A DNA stretch of 64,000 nucleotides, from NCBI RefSeq assembly GCF_918741295.1, contig NZ_CAKKNB010000001.1, positions 1,582,806 to 1,646,805 on the forward strand. The letters run 5' to 3'. The notes under the pieces were generated by a model. It did not search any database. It worked only from the letters and a program-made list of their open reading frames with translations, and was not told the DNA's origin. The position numbers and the translations under genes are program-made. Shown here piece after piece: positions 51,776 through 62,148 of this stretch. The stretch's first letter is position 1; every line of letters starts with the position of its first letter. Source of the stretch: Aquabacterium sp. CECT 9606. Lineage in GTDB: Bacteria; Pseudomonadota; Gammaproteobacteria; Burkholderiales; Burkholderiaceae_C.

Positions 51776-54196
51776 ATGGCAACGCGAAAGAGCACACCTT
51801 CCAAAACCGAATTGAATCTTGGCTCCACCCTGGCCACCGTGTCCGGCCCTTCGACCACACCGCCCCCCAAGGCCTCCAAGGCCACCGACCCAGTGTTGCC
51901 AGACCTGGTCAACAAAGTCAGCGCGTCCGCCGATCTGGCCGCGGCCATGGTGTGGAACCAGAACAAGCCCGCCGAGCACGGTGAGGCCGCCTACAAGCCT
52001 CCGCAAGGCCAATCGGCGACGCCAAGCACACCACTGGCCACGGCCAGCACCGTGAGCGAGAAGGCGGTGTCTGAGAAGGTTGGCGCGGGCCTGCCACCCG
52101 AGGGGCACAACCCCACGGTGGGGTCGCTCGACCGCGTGCGCGTGGATTCGGGCGGCCAGGTGCTGACCACCAACCAGGGCGTGGCCATTGCCGACAACCA
52201 GAACTCGCTCAAGGTCGGCCTGCGCGGGCCCACCGCGATGGAAGACTTCATCCTGCGCGAGAAGCTCACCCACTTTGACCACGAGCGCATCCCAGAGCGC
52301 GTGGTGCATGCGCGCGGATCGGCCGCCCACGGTTACTTCGAGTGCTACAAGCCCCTCACTGGCTTCACCAAAGCGGCGCCCTTCAAAGAGGCGGGCAAGC
52401 GCACTCCGGTGTTCGTGCGCTTCTCGACCGTGGCGGGCGAGCGTGGCTCGGCCGATACCGTGCGCGATGTGCGCGGATTTGCCGTCAAGTTTTACACCGA
52501 CGAAGGCAATTGGGACCTGGTCGGCAACAACATCCCCGTCTTCTTCATCCAGGACGCGATGAAGTTCCCTGACCTGGTCCATGCCGTCAAGCCCGAGCCG
52601 CACCATGCCATGCCGCAAGCCTCATCGGCGCACGACACCTTCTGGGATTTCGTGTCGCTGATGCCCGAGTCCACCCACATGCTGATGTGGCAGATGTCCG
52701 ACCGGGCCATTCCACGCAGTTACCGCACCATGCAAGGCTTTGGCGTGCACACCTTCCGGCTGGTCAACGAGGCTGGCGAGTCGGTGTTCTGCAAATTCCA
52801 CTGGAACCCCGTGGCCGGCACCCATTCGCTGGACTGGGACGAGGCCGTCAAGATTGCCGGGGCCGACGCTGATTTCCACCGCCGCGACCTGTGGGAGGCC
52901 ATCGAGGCGGGCGCCTTCCCTGAGTGGGAGCTGGGCCTGCAGATCTTCACCGAGGACCAGGCCGACAACTTTGATTTCGATGTGCTGGACCCCACCAAGA
53001 TCATCCCGGAAGAGCTTGTGCCCCTGACGATCGTGGGCAAGATGGTGCTCAACCGGAACCCCGACAACTTCTTCGCGGAAACCGAGCAGGTGGCCTTTTG
53101 CACGGCCCACATCGTGCCCGGCATCGACTTCAGCAACGACCCCTTGCTGCAAGGCCGCATCCATTCTTACCTGGACACCCAGATCTCGCGCCTGGGCGGG
53201 CCCAACTTCCACGAGATCCCCATCAATGCGCCGGTCAACCAAGTGCACAACAACCAGCGCGACGGCATGCACCGCCAGGCCGTGCACCGTGGCCGTGTGT
53301 CTTACGAGCCTAATTCGCTGGGCGGTGGCTGCCCCTTCCAGGCTGGGCGCATGACCGGTTTCACCTCCTTCCCCCAGCCGGTGGCTGAGGACAAGGTTCG
53401 CGGCAAGCCCGAGAAGTTTGCCGAGCACTACGCACAGGCCACCTTGTTCTGGCAAAGCCAGACACCCATTGAGCAAGAACACATCATCAAGGCCTACCGC
53501 TTCGAGTTGAGCCGCGTGCAGATCCAGGCCATCCGCGAGCGCGTGGTGTCGATGCTGGCCAACGTTGATGCCGATCTGGCCTTGGGCGTGGCCACTGGAC
53601 TGGGCATCCTTGTGCCATCCCCCATGCCCTTGGCCACCGACCAGCCTGCGCCCGTGTACGAGCCGTCTCCCGCGCTGTCACTGCTGGCCCGGCCGGGCGA
53701 TGGCTCGATCAAGGCGCGCCGCGTGGCGCTGTTGGTGGCCGATGGCGTTGAGCCCGAATCCCTCAAAGCCATCTACACGTCCTTGATCCAGGAAGGGGCC
53801 GTGCCGCGTTTCGTCGGTGTGCAATTGGGCGCGGTCGAAGCCTTGGCCGACACGCCCATCCACGTCGACATCACGCTGGAAGCGTCACCGTCAGTGCTGT
53901 ACGACGCCTTGGTGATCCCAGACGGCGAGGCTGGCATTGCCTCGCTGGTCGGGGTGGGGCCAGCCCTGGAATTCGTGCGGGACCAGTACCGTCACTGCAA
54001 GCCGATCCTGGTGCTGGGCGCAGGCGCCACCTTGCTGGAAGCGGCCGGGGCCTCGCCCGATCTGCCTTGGGGCGAGCCTGATCCAGGCATCATCGTGGGC
54101 ACCGCGGCGGACGCGGTCACCACGGCCGCCATGTTCAAGGCTGCGATCGCCAAGCACCGGCACTTCCAGCGCTTCATGGATCCACCCGAAGTCTGA
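51776..54196 (+). CDS. katE: Large-subunit catalase HPII (C-terminal DJ-1/PfpI-like domain)
   Basis: [74 protein letters not shown]; 806 aa. Confidence 0.95.
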   Translation: MATRKSTPSKTELNLGSTLATVSGPSTTPPPKASKATDPVLPDLVNKVSASADLAAAMVWNQNKPAEHGEAAYKPPQGQSATPSTPLATASTVSEKAVSEKVGAGLPPEGHNPTVGSLDRVRVDSGGQVLTTNQGVAIADNQNSLKVGLRGPTAMEDFILREKLTHFDHERIPERVVHARGSAAHGYFECYKPLTGFTKAAPFKEAGKRTPVFVRFSTVAGERGSADTVRDVRGFAVKFYTDEGNWDLVGNNIPVFFIQDAMKFPDLVHAVKPEPHHAMPQASSAHDTFWDFVSLMPESTHMLMWQMSDRAIPRSYRTMQGFGVHTFRLVNEAGESVFCKFHWNPVAGTHSLDWDEAVKIAGADADFHRRDLWEAIEAGAFPEWELGLQIFTEDQADNFDFDVLDPTKIIPEELVPLTIVGKMVLNRNPDNFFAETEQVAFCTAHIVPGIDFSNDPLLQGRIHSYLDTQISRLGGPNFHEIPINAPVNQVHNNQRDGMHRQAVHRGRVSYEPNSLGGGCPFQAGRMTGFTSFPQPVAEDKVRGKPEKFAEHYAQATLFWQSQTPIEQEHIIKAYRFELSRVQIQAIRERVVSMLANVDADLALGVATGLGILVPSPMPLATDQPAPVYEPSPALSLLARPGDGSIKARRVALLVADGVEPESLKAIYTSLIQEGAVPRFVGVQLGAVEALADTPIHVDITLEASPSVLYDALVIPDGEAGIASLVGVGPALEFVRDQYRHCKPILVLGAGATLLEAAGASPDLPWGEPDPGIIVGTAADAVTTAAMFKAAIAKHRHFQRFMDPPEV

Positions 54197-54233
54197 GCCT
54201 TAAAATCCGCCCCTTTGGCCCGGGGCGGACACG

Positions 54234-55370
54234 ATGCGGCGGTTTGGCGGACTGGAGGGACTCAGGGCCTGGTTGGCATGGACGGTGGTGTTCGGCCACA
54301 TCCTGTCATACACCGGCCTTGGTCAACTGCTGCCATGGCTGGCCAAGCCCATGGGCCAGTTGGCCGATGGTGCGGTCATGGTGTTCACCATCCTCAGCGG
54401 CTTTGTTGTCACGCATTTGCTGCTGGAGCGCCGCGAACCTTACCGCCGCTACATCACGCGCCGGTTCTTGCGCATCTACCCGGTGTACGCCGTTGCGTTG
54501 CTGGCCGGTATTGGCGGCACCTACCTGGCCTTTGACACCTTCCTGTCTCACCCCTGGGGTGAGCTGACGCCAGCCACGCATCGCTTGCTCATGCAATCCG
54601 ACAGTCTGGCCAGTGGTGATTGGCCTTGGCACTTGGCGGCACACCTGTCCATGTTGCACGGGGCCGTTTCAAGCCAGGTGCTGTACGAGTCGCAGTACAT
54701 GTTTCTGGGGCCGGCCTGGAGCCTGTCGCTGGAGTGGCAGTTTTACCTGGTGGCACCTTTGGCGGTCGCTCTGGCCACCCACCGCGTGGGGCAGGTGGCG
54801 CTGGCCGCTTTGGCCATCTGGGGCTACAGGCTGTACACCAAAGGGGTGTTTGGTGAGTTCATGCTGCCCAGCGTGCTGCCAGGGGCGGCGCTTTACTTTG
54901 GCGTGGGCATGAGCACGCGTTTTTGGCTCAGGGCAGATGCAGGTCTCTCGGCGTTTCCGCTGGCCTGGCTGGTGTTGGCCTCGGGCCTGCTGATGAGCGC
55001 CGCGGGCACCAACCCGATCCTGGCGTGGGCGGCATTTGTCTGCATGATGCTGCTGAACAAGTCGGCCTCTGACCATGTCAGCCAAGGCGCGCGGTGGGCC
55101 TTCGCCAAAGCGTTCAACTCAACCATTGCGCATTGGCTGGGTGAGCGGTCATATGCCACCTATTTGATCCACATGCCCATCTTGCAATTGGTGACCTGGG
55201 TTTGCGTGACGCAATTCGGCATGGGCCTGGTACCGACCGCTTGGGCGGCGGTGCTGGTGGCCGTGCCAGCGACGTTGGTGGCCTCTGCACTGCTGCACAC
55301 GCACGTGGAGTTGCCTGCGATTGCTAGGGGCCGGCGCACCAGCCCGCCGGCAACTGCGGCCACCTGTTAG
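54234..55370 (+). CDS. Acyltransferase family 3 membrane protein
   Basis: GLEGLRAWLAWTVVFGHILSYTG; RRYITRRFLRIYPVYAVALL; polytopic. Confidence 0.88.
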   Translation: MRRFGGLEGLRAWLAWTVVFGHILSYTGLGQLLPWLAKPMGQLADGAVMVFTILSGFVVTHLLLERREPYRRYITRRFLRIYPVYAVALLAGIGGTYLAFDTFLSHPWGELTPATHRLLMQSDSLASGDWPWHLAAHLSMLHGAVSSQVLYESQYMFLGPAWSLSLEWQFYLVAPLAVALATHRVGQVALAALAIWGYRLYTKGVFGEFMLPSVLPGAALYFGVGMSTRFWLRADAGLSAFPLAWLVLASGLLMSAAGTNPILAWAAFVCMMLLNKSASDHVSQGARWAFAKAFNSTIAHWLGERSYATYLIHMPILQLVTWVCVTQFGMGLVPTAWAAVLVAVPATLVASALLHTHVELPAIARGRRTSPPATAATC

Positions 55371-55567
55371 ATCTTTTTCGATTCCTGCAGGAGTTCTTCG
55401 GCCAAAGCCTGGCATTGCTTGGCACTCAGCGTGACCCATGCGCCCGACTCAAGTTGCCCCGGGTTTTTCCCCTGGCTGAGAAAGCGCAACCTGACGCCTT
55501 TGCCGGCCACGGTGGTGGAGTCCCATCCGGCAATCGTTTCGGACGAAGGGCTTTTCTCTTGAGTCAT
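55367..55567 (-). CDS. Hypothetical protein
   Basis: MTQEKSPSSETIAGWDSTTVAGKGVRLRFLSQGKNPGQLESGAWVTLSAKQCQALAEELLQESKKI. Confidence 0.55.
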   Translation of the reverse strand: MTQEKSPSSETIAGWDSTTVAGKGVRLRFLSQGKNPGQLESGAWVTLSAKQCQALAEELLQESKKI

Positions 55568-55772
55568 GGGGCTTCCATCGGGTGGATGGCTCTTTGTTGC
55601 GGGACGTGTATTGTCGTATCGGATGAGCCGGATTTTTGGCGCGCGTGGGCCGCGCAATCATGTGCTTACATCTTTGGCGCCAGCAGTCAAACCCGTGGCG
55701 GCCAAAGGCGAGCCAGGCCGGCGCCTGAGGCCTAGATTCCAGGGTCTTTCAACCTTGAACCGGACCGCACCC

Positions 55773-55976
55773 ATGGCCACCCGTCAACGCAGTTTGTTGC
55801 AACTGAGCTTCGTCATCCATGCCGTGGTTTACGTCATCGTGGTGGCGGGCCTGTGGCGCATCAACCAGACCACTTCCGCCGAGCACGATTGGGCCAGCAT
55901 CGTGGCCTGGGGCTGGGGCATCGGCCTGGCCGCGCATGGCACGGTCTGGCTCATGCTCAGTCGAAAATCTCGCTGA
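55773..55976 (+). CDS. 2TM-domain small membrane protein
   Basis: MATRQRSLLQLSFVIHAVVYVIVVAGLWRINQTTSAEHDWASIVAWGWGIGLAAHGTVWLMLSRKSR. Confidence 0.7.
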   Translation: MATRQRSLLQLSFVIHAVVYVIVVAGLWRINQTTSAEHDWASIVAWGWGIGLAAHGTVWLMLSRKSR

Positions 55977-56133
55977 GCCTGCATTTTCAGTAAGGCGCGC
56001 TCAGCGCGTTTGCACCGCCCGCATCAACATGGCGCGGCAGGTTTTCCGGTCGGGGCGCATGTGGCTGTTGACCACTTGGCCGTGCAGGATGCCGTATGGG
56101 TTCTCGGCGGGGGGCCGTCGGGGACTGGATGGG

Positions 56134-57243
56134 TCATCCCTTACCCCTGAGAAGTCGGCCAGGGGCGGTGCTCACCCACCAGCGGTCGAAAGCGAACAGG
56201 TACTTCTTCTGGTTCAGTGCACGTTTTTCAAACACGTGCCAGGACATGACGGCGAAGGCCAAGGCGATGGGCAGGCTCAACACCAGATTGCCGTACCAAG
56301 TGCGGCCAAAATGGGTGGTGGCCACGATCAGTTGCTGGATGGGAAAGCCATATAAGAACAGCCCGTAAGAGTAATCACCACTTTCAAGGAACTTGCTCTT
56401 TCGCGGGTTCAGGTACCCCAGGCAGACCATCATGTAGGCGGCCGGAAACGGCGTCACGTAGATCAGTGCTGGCGTGCGCAGGCAGATGGCGGTCAGTGCG
56501 GTGGCAGCGATGAACGCCACGCCGTTGAGCCTGATTCGATCACGGTAGGCGTTGACCAAGACGCCGGCAATGAAGCAAAGCACGATCATTCGGCCAACCC
56601 AGCCGGGCACGCCTTGCACGGCAGTGCGGTATTCCAATGCCGCGGTCGCCGCCATGACCACGCCCAGCAGCAAGGATCGGCGCTTGTGCAGGCCGACCGC
56701 CGCCAATGCGGCCAGCAGGATGTAGCACTCAAGTTCCGACGGGATGGTCCACAGCTGGCCATTCACCTCGCTCATCGGGTTGCTTTCGAACACCCCGGGC
56801 AGGTGATAGTGAATGATCCCCAGGATGTTCTGGAAGTACTGGATGAATTGAGGGTGCTGAAAATAGTCGTTGAGCGGCAGTGTGGTGACCAGTGGCCCCA
56901 GCACCAGCGCGCACAAGAGGGTGTCAATGGCCAGCGCCGGGAAGATGCGCAGCCCCCGAAGGCCCAGGAAAACGCCCAGGCTTTTGGAGCGCTCCAGGCT
57001 GCCTGAGACAAGGTAGCCGCTCAAAGCGAAGAACAGCGGCAGCAGCATGCCGATGAGCAGCCCGGCAGGTGACGAATTGATCGCTTGTTGCGTGACCATG
57101 CCACCGGTGGTCACCGCCGTGTGAAAGCACAGGATGATCAACGCCAGCGTGATTCGCATGTAATCGAAGCCGCTGGGCCGGCCGCCCGTGGCGGTGATGC
57201 GTTCACTGATGAGTGGCGCAGAAAATAAAAATGATTTGAGCAA
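56134..57243 (-). CDS. Acyltransferase family 3 membrane protein (start uncertain)
   Basis: GGRPSGFDYMRITLALIILCFHTAVTTGG; polytopic; LWTIPSELECYILLAALAAVG. Confidence 0.85.
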   Translation of the reverse strand: MLKSFLFSAPLISERITATGGRPSGFDYMRITLALIILCFHTAVTTGGMVTQQAINSSPAGLLIGMLLPLFFALSGYLVSGSLERSKSLGVFLGLRGLRIFPALAIDTLLCALVLGPLVTTLPLNDYFQHPQFIQYFQNILGIIHYHLPGVFESNPMSEVNGQLWTIPSELECYILLAALAAVGLHKRRSLLLGVVMAATAALEYRTAVQGVPGWVGRMIVLCFIAGVLVNAYRDRIRLNGVAFIAATALTAICLRTPALIYVTPFPAAYMMVCLGYLNPRKSKFLESGDYSYGLFLYGFPIQQLIVATTHFGRTWYGNLVLSLPIALAFAVMSWHVFEKRALNQKKYLFAFDRWWVSTAPGRLLRGKG

Positions 57244-57404
57244 AGTCCACCTCAATGGTTGGTGTGAACGACAAGTTGCCGCCCGCTGACGAGCCAAGGG
57301 CGACAAAGCCAAGCCAAGATTGCCGGTGAAGAAGTGTAAAGGGGCACTTAAGCCTGTGCACCACTTATGCGGGGGACTTGCCCCCTCATTTGGGGCGATA
57401 TCAG

Positions 57405-58610
57405 TCACCTGGGTTGGGCTGCTTCGGCGTCCACCGCCTTTTGCACGGCCTTGAAGAAGGCCTCGCGGGCCGCCGCGGCCACTGCGTCGCGTGCGCCGCC
57501 TGCCCAGTTGGCGTTGGTGACGATCACGAGCTTGCGCTTGGGATCAATGAAGATGCCCTGGCCAAAAATGCCGCGTGCCATGAAGCTGCCGTCGGCAAAT
57601 GTCCACCATTGGTAGCCATAGCCGCGGCCTGGCTGGCCGATGTCCACACGCGTGCTGGTGGCCTCGGCCAGCCAACCCTCAGGCACGATGCTTTGCCCAT
57701 TGACGCGGGCGCCGTCGGCGATGAACAGCCCGAATCGAGCGTAGTCTCGCGCGGCGGCCTGGATGCAACAGCCGCTGATCTCCTGCCCCGTCTTGCTCAA
57801 AATCCAGGTGGCTTGCTGTTCCATGCCGGCTGGCACCCAGATCTTCTCTGACAGGTAGGTGGCCAGTGGTTTTTTAACTGCCTGGCCCAGCAGGATGCCG
57901 ATCAGGTTGGTCTCGCCGGTGCTGTAGTGCCAACGCGTGCCTGCGGGCACATCACGGGGCAGGCGGCGCATGTAGCTCACCAGCGCATTGACGCCTTCTT
58001 CCGGCTTGTGGTTGTTGAAGCGCGCCACATCGGAGTTTGGATCGGCATAGTCTTCGTTCCAGCGCACGCCTGAGGTCATTGTCAGCAACTGCCGCACGTT
58101 GACATCGTCATACGCCGAACCCTTCATCTCCGGGATGTAGTCGGTGATCTTGTCATCCATGCTTTTGATGAAGCCGTCGCGGATGGCGGCACCCACCAGG
58201 GTGGAGGTGACCGACTTGGCGACCGAGAAGCTTGTCCAGCGCCCGTTGCCATCGAAGCCCAGGCCATAGCGCTCAAGGCGCACCTTCCCGTCGTGCAGCA
58301 CGATGAGCGCTGCACTGCGCTGGCCGGCCATGAAGGCGTCGACATCCAAGGGCAAGCGCAGTGGCGGGCCTGGCGGCAAGGCCAAGGGATTGGTGCCGGT
58401 GGGTATGGCGCGTGATTTGGCGAGGATGGGCAATCGGTCTAGGGCGCGGAAGCCTGCGTCGCGCTGGGCTTGGGTCCAGAAGAGGACGTTCGCGTTGGTG
58501 GGGTGCGTGGCCAGCAGGGCGCGGGTCTCTTTGTCGAGCGAAAACCAGCCAGCGGTGGCGGTGATGGCAAGGGCGGCCAGGGAAGTGAAGGCGAATTTTT
58601 TGAGGTTCAT
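57405..58610 (-). CDS. Beta-lactamase-family serine hydrolase
   Basis: SFSVAKSVTSTLVGAAI (SxxK), YSTGETNLIG; signal MNLKKFAFTSLAALAITATAGW. Confidence 0.9.
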   Translation of the reverse strand: MNLKKFAFTSLAALAITATAGWFSLDKETRALLATHPTNANVLFWTQAQRDAGFRALDRLPILAKSRAIPTGTNPLALPPGPPLRLPLDVDAFMAGQRSAALIVLHDGKVRLERYGLGFDGNGRWTSFSVAKSVTSTLVGAAIRDGFIKSMDDKITDYIPEMKGSAYDDVNVRQLLTMTSGVRWNEDYADPNSDVARFNNHKPEEGVNALVSYMRRLPRDVPAGTRWHYSTGETNLIGILLGQAVKKPLATYLSEKIWVPAGMEQQATWILSKTGQEISGCCIQAAARDYARFGLFIADGARVNGQSIVPEGWLAEATSTRVDIGQPGRGYGYQWWTFADGSFMARGIFGQGIFIDPKRKLVIVTNANWAGGARDAVAAAAREAFFKAVQKAVDAEAAQPR

Positions 58611-58699
58611 AGGCGGTGGGCCAATTCTGAGATATCGATGAGGTTGAGATCGGGGTCTCGCACGTAGACCGATCGAGCCCAGTTCGCGGACGCGTTGAT
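58607..58699 (-). pseudogene. C-terminal remnant of a VOC-family gene
   Basis: INASANWARSVYVRDPDLNLIDISELAHRL*; in-frame stop just upstream; TGA overlaps ATG of the serine hydrolase. Confidence 0.65.
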
Positions 58700-58739
58700 A
58701 CATCAACACCCGTAGGTCGTCCCCAGACACAGGGCCGCT

Positions 58740-59072
58740 CTACTTAGCACTGAGGTTGAGCGCAATTACGCCAACCACGATGCAACCGAGTCCCGCTAAG
58801 CGCAAAACAGAGGTGGCCTCCTGATACCACATGATGCCCAGCAACGCGGTGAGAGCTGTTCCGGTGCCAGCCCACACAACGTAGGTCAAGCCCATTTCGA
58901 TGTGTTTGAGTGCGACTGACATCAGCCAAATAGCGCATGAGTAACAAGCCACCACGGCGACCGATGGCCAAACTCTGGTAAAGCCCTCGGTGTACCGCAG
59001 CGCAAGGGTGCCCAGCACCTCAGCGAGAACGCTGGCTGCAAGGACAAGCCAGGCGAATGTTTGGGGATTCAT
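58740..59072 (-). CDS. SMR family multidrug efflux protein
   Basis: WLVLAASVLAEVLGTLALRYTEGFTRVWPSVAVVACYSCAIWLMSVALKHIEMGLTYVVWAGTGTALTALLGIMWYQE. Confidence 0.92.
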   Translation of the reverse strand: MNPQTFAWLVLAASVLAEVLGTLALRYTEGFTRVWPSVAVVACYSCAIWLMSVALKHIEMGLTYVVWAGTGTALTALLGIMWYQEATSVLRLAGLGCIVVGVIALNLSAK

Positions 59073-59075
59073 GAT

Positions 59076-59143
59076 GAGGTACCTCTCCCGAACCTGCGCC
59101 TGTACCGGGCGCGGCCGTGAGGCGGCGAAGGGAGCGGTACCTC
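59076..59143. promoter_or_regulatory. Imperfect long inverted repeat in the SMR leader
   Basis: Arms GAGGTACCTCTCCC (59076-59089) and GGGAGCGGTACCTC (59130-59143), 13/14 complementary. Confidence 0.6.
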
Positions 59144-59316
59144 GAACCATTCAAATTTTATCGAGCTTTCAGCATATTGGGCCATTGCATGGTTCCGCCC
59201 GTGATGCTCTGGACATCACGCCCTCTGCGGCAAAGGGCTCATTTCAAACTTCAGATTAGGGGGGGTAATCTGATGTACCGCATGCGACACTCAGCGACAG
59301 AACCAGTGGAGGATTC

Positions 59317-61407
59317 ATGGGAGAACTTCTCTCTTTGCTGCCCAGGGTGCCATCCGAATATGCACTTCCGGCATTCTGCATCTCGCTTCTGACGATTGCT
59401 GCCTACCGCACGATGACCAACAAGCGTGTACTTGCCCTCATGGATCGAAGTTTGAATACGCGCTTGAAGGAACACAATCTTTATAAATTCATCCGTTTAT
59501 TCATCATCCTCATTTTTGTCTTTTGCTTTGCGACCATGATAATGGCCTTCGCGAGCCCCTTGCTCGGAAAATTTGCGCAGAACAAAGGCTTAGCGTTATT
59601 CATACAGGCCACGTCTGAATTCAAAAACAAAAACTACACCGAGGCCCGGATTGGTTTCTCGAAATCTTTGGAGCTTGACCCAGATCAACCCAACGCGGAC
59701 CAAATTCGAGGCTTGATCACAGCGACCTACTATGTTGAAAATCTGCACGAGGAAGGGCTGCTGTTCATCTGCGACGCGTACAAACACAAACTCCGCACCG
59801 ATCGAACATTTTTATTTTCAGTCCATGCCCATCTGCGTGCCATCAGTCTTCAAAAAGGTGCCGCTTATGCTGAAGCCCTGGCGGCAAAATTTCGAAAAAT
59901 TTGCCAACGCGATGATTTCTCGGAGTTTTGGGCGCACATTCCCTTCGGGATGATGGAAAGCCTTCGCACGGCCAGGCTGCGCACTGAGCATGGCTGGGAG
60001 CTTCTTCCCCAGGCAAAAAAGCGTATCCTCGAATTGCTTGGAATAAAACGTCGTGAAGCATTGTCGAAAAGAGTGGCGAATGAAGACTTCGCGCTTTATT
60101 TCACGGATCAATTCGACGAACTGATCACCGAGGTTCGAAATTCATCTTTCCGTGATCTTGCGTTGTTTGACGCCGCAAAATTCACCAAGGGAGAACAACG
60201 GGCGCGGTATTTGAAGATGTTCGCGTCCGAGCATGCCAATTCTGCAAGGTATGAGGACGGGCTCATGCTTCTCATCTCCACCCTGGCGGAACTGGGGCGC
60301 CGTGACGAAGCGCTCGGTTATGTGGCAAAGATTCAAGAGACGATGGTGGAAAGCGCTGCGGAAATGGCGCTTGCGCCCACATACGTAGCGCTTTCGAAGT
60401 TGATTTCAAATGGGGATTTCAACGGGGCGTATCAACTGACCGACAACGTTTGCAAGAAACAGCAATCGCTGGCGCTCAAGTGCAGCGCCGGCATTGTTTT
60501 CGAACAAGAAAAACTCTTGGATGCATTGAAGATCTTATCGAAAGAAAATTCTGGGAAAAATTGTTTTCCCGGCAACTATCTGGAGATGCAGCCGCTGATC
60601 AAGGAACATGACAAAAAATCACTTAGCCCCCATTGGGTCAAAGGGGTTCGTTCACAGCTTGTCATTTGTTTGGATGTTTTGAAGCAGGCGCAGCCGGAGG
60701 ATTACCCTAGGGCTTTGTACATTGTTTCATCTCTTTCCCGGCGCGTTAACGATTACAAGACATCCATTGTCTATCTGAATCGTTTTGATCGAGAAATAGA
60801 AAACCATGCATTGAAAGATGATGTGCTGACAGAGATCGGGTACCACAAATTAATCGTAGAGAACGATGTTCCGGCGGCGCTTGACATCTTCAACCAGGTC
60901 ATTGAGAAATATCCAGACAGAAATTCTTACGACAACGCATTGTGGTGGCGAGCCAAGGCGATGAAGGATTCAGGTCATTATGGAAGCGCCATTGAGGATT
61001 ATGGCCAGATTGCGACCTCCGTGGCCAACAGCCGTTTCAGGGATTGGAGCGTTGAAAAGGCAAACCAGTTGATTTCACTGTCAAGCCTTCCTCCCTTCAA
61101 TGGCGTGGCATTTCAGAAGCAACATGAGGCCAATGGACTGGTGGTCGTCCAGGTGGCAGACACATCTCCCATGGCAAAAGCGCTCCGCCCCGGCGACCGA
61201 CTCGTCAAGATCTGCGACGAACATGTTTATGCGATCAACGAGGTCCTGAAGGTGACGCGAAAAATTGTCGATGGAGATTCATGCTCCGTGTTTTATCTGA
61301 GAAAGGAAACGGCCATCATGGTGACCGGCAGCCAAAGTGGGGGGTGGAAGCTGAGCCGAGCCACGCTGACTGAAGCGCAAATGCAGCAACTGGCTTTCGG
61401 CTATTGA
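59317..61407 (+). CDS. Membrane-anchored TPR-rich protein with C-terminal PDZ-like domain
   Basis: Hydrophobic segments ALPAFCISLLTIAAY and FIRLFIILIFVFCFATMIMAF; TPR-like repeats; VVVQVADTSPMAKALRPGDRLVKICDEHVYAINEVLKVTRKI. Confidence 0.7.
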   Translation: MGELLSLLPRVPSEYALPAFCISLLTIAAYRTMTNKRVLALMDRSLNTRLKEHNLYKFIRLFIILIFVFCFATMIMAFASPLLGKFAQNKGLALFIQATSEFKNKNYTEARIGFSKSLELDPDQPNADQIRGLITATYYVENLHEEGLLFICDAYKHKLRTDRTFLFSVHAHLRAISLQKGAAYAEALAAKFRKICQRDDFSEFWAHIPFGMMESLRTARLRTEHGWELLPQAKKRILELLGIKRREALSKRVANEDFALYFTDQFDELITEVRNSSFRDLALFDAAKFTKGEQRARYLKMFASEHANSARYEDGLMLLISTLAELGRRDEALGYVAKIQETMVESAAEMALAPTYVALSKLISNGDFNGAYQLTDNVCKKQQSLALKCSAGIVFEQEKLLDALKILSKENSGKNCFPGNYLEMQPLIKEHDKKSLSPHWVKGVRSQLVICLDVLKQAQPEDYPRALYIVSSLSRRVNDYKTSIVYLNRFDREIENHALKDDVLTEIGYHKLIVENDVPAALDIFNQVIEKYPDRNSYDNALWWRAKAMKDSGHYGSAIEDYGQIATSVANSRFRDWSVEKANQLISLSSLPPFNGVAFQKQHEANGLVVVQVADTSPMAKALRPGDRLVKICDEHVYAINEVLKVTRKIVDGDSCSVFYLRKETAIMVTGSQSGGWKLSRATLTEAQMQQLAFGY

Positions 61408-61456
61408 TCCAGATGAGCTTACCGACAGACGTCAACTGAGCCGTTAGAGCCCCATC

Positions 61457-61741
61457 TCACGAATGCGTCAGAGGCGCGTCCACTTCTTTCTCGACGCTGT
61501 TGTCAGAAGTCTCTTCAGGCGGCTCAATCTTGCGCAGCCATGACTGAGCACAGTCCACCGTCGTGCCCACAGCGCCATATTCACTGATCAAGCCTTGGCC
61601 CTCAACCTTCCAGATGCGGCCGTGCTCACTGTGTTCCCCACGCAGGCACACAACGCGGACTTTCTTGCCCACATTGGGCCCCTTGGTGCCCAGGGCGCCT
61701 TCGATGATTTCGGCGTGGTCGCCAGCTTGGATTGGTTTCAT
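61457..61741 (-). CDS. Hypothetical protein
   Basis: [94 protein letters not shown]; second diverged copy at 63375-63571. Confidence 0.7.
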   Translation of the reverse strand: MKPIQAGDHAEIIEGALGTKGPNVGKKVRVVCLRGEHSEHGRIWKVEGQGLISEYGAVGTTVDCAQSWLRKIEPPEETSDNSVEKEVDAPLTHS

Positions 61742-62085
61742 GTGAGCTTCCTGACAAATTCTGATTTCAGCCCCATTGAGCCTATCCCGTCGATTTTGCA
61801 ATCGATGTCGTGATCGCCGTCGGCCAGGCGGATGTTCTTGACCTTGGTGCCAACCTTGACCACGAGCGAAGATCCCTTGACCTTCAAGTCCTTGATCACC
61901 GTGACGGTGTCGCCGTCCTTGAGTTCATTGCCGTTGGCATCGCGCACCACGCGGATGTCATCGGGGGCCGACGATGCGGTGGACGCCGCTGACCATTCGT
62001 GGCCGCATTCAGGGCAAATGAACTGAGTGCCATCTTCGTAGGTGAAGGCGGACTGGCAATGGGGGCAGGCGGGTAAGGTGCTCAT
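61738..62085 (-). CDS. yjdM: Zinc-ribbon protein YjdM (PhnA family)
   Basis: [31 protein letters not shown]...[39 protein letters not shown]. Confidence 0.92.
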   Translation of the reverse strand: MSTLPACPHCQSAFTYEDGTQFICPECGHEWSAASTASSAPDDIRVVRDANGNELKDGDTVTVIKDLKVKGSSLVVKVGTKVKNIRLADGDHDIDCKIDGIGSMGLKSEFVRKLT

Positions 62086-62114
62086 TGGCGAAGTCGCATC
62101 AAGAGGGATAAAGA

Positions 62115-62148
62115 AAAACGCCCCAAGCACTGCTGCTTGAGGCGTTTT
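62115..62148. terminator. Long symmetric hairpin, terminator-like in both directions
   Basis: AAAACGCCCCAAGCA-ctgc-TGCTTGAGGCGTTTT, 15-bp arms with one mismatch. Confidence 0.6.

Noticed and set aside
58708-58730. GGGGACGACC on the minus strand resembling a mini-ykkC (guanidine-II) loop
   Set aside because: Only one weak hairpin, and it lies downstream of the SMR gene rather than in its leader
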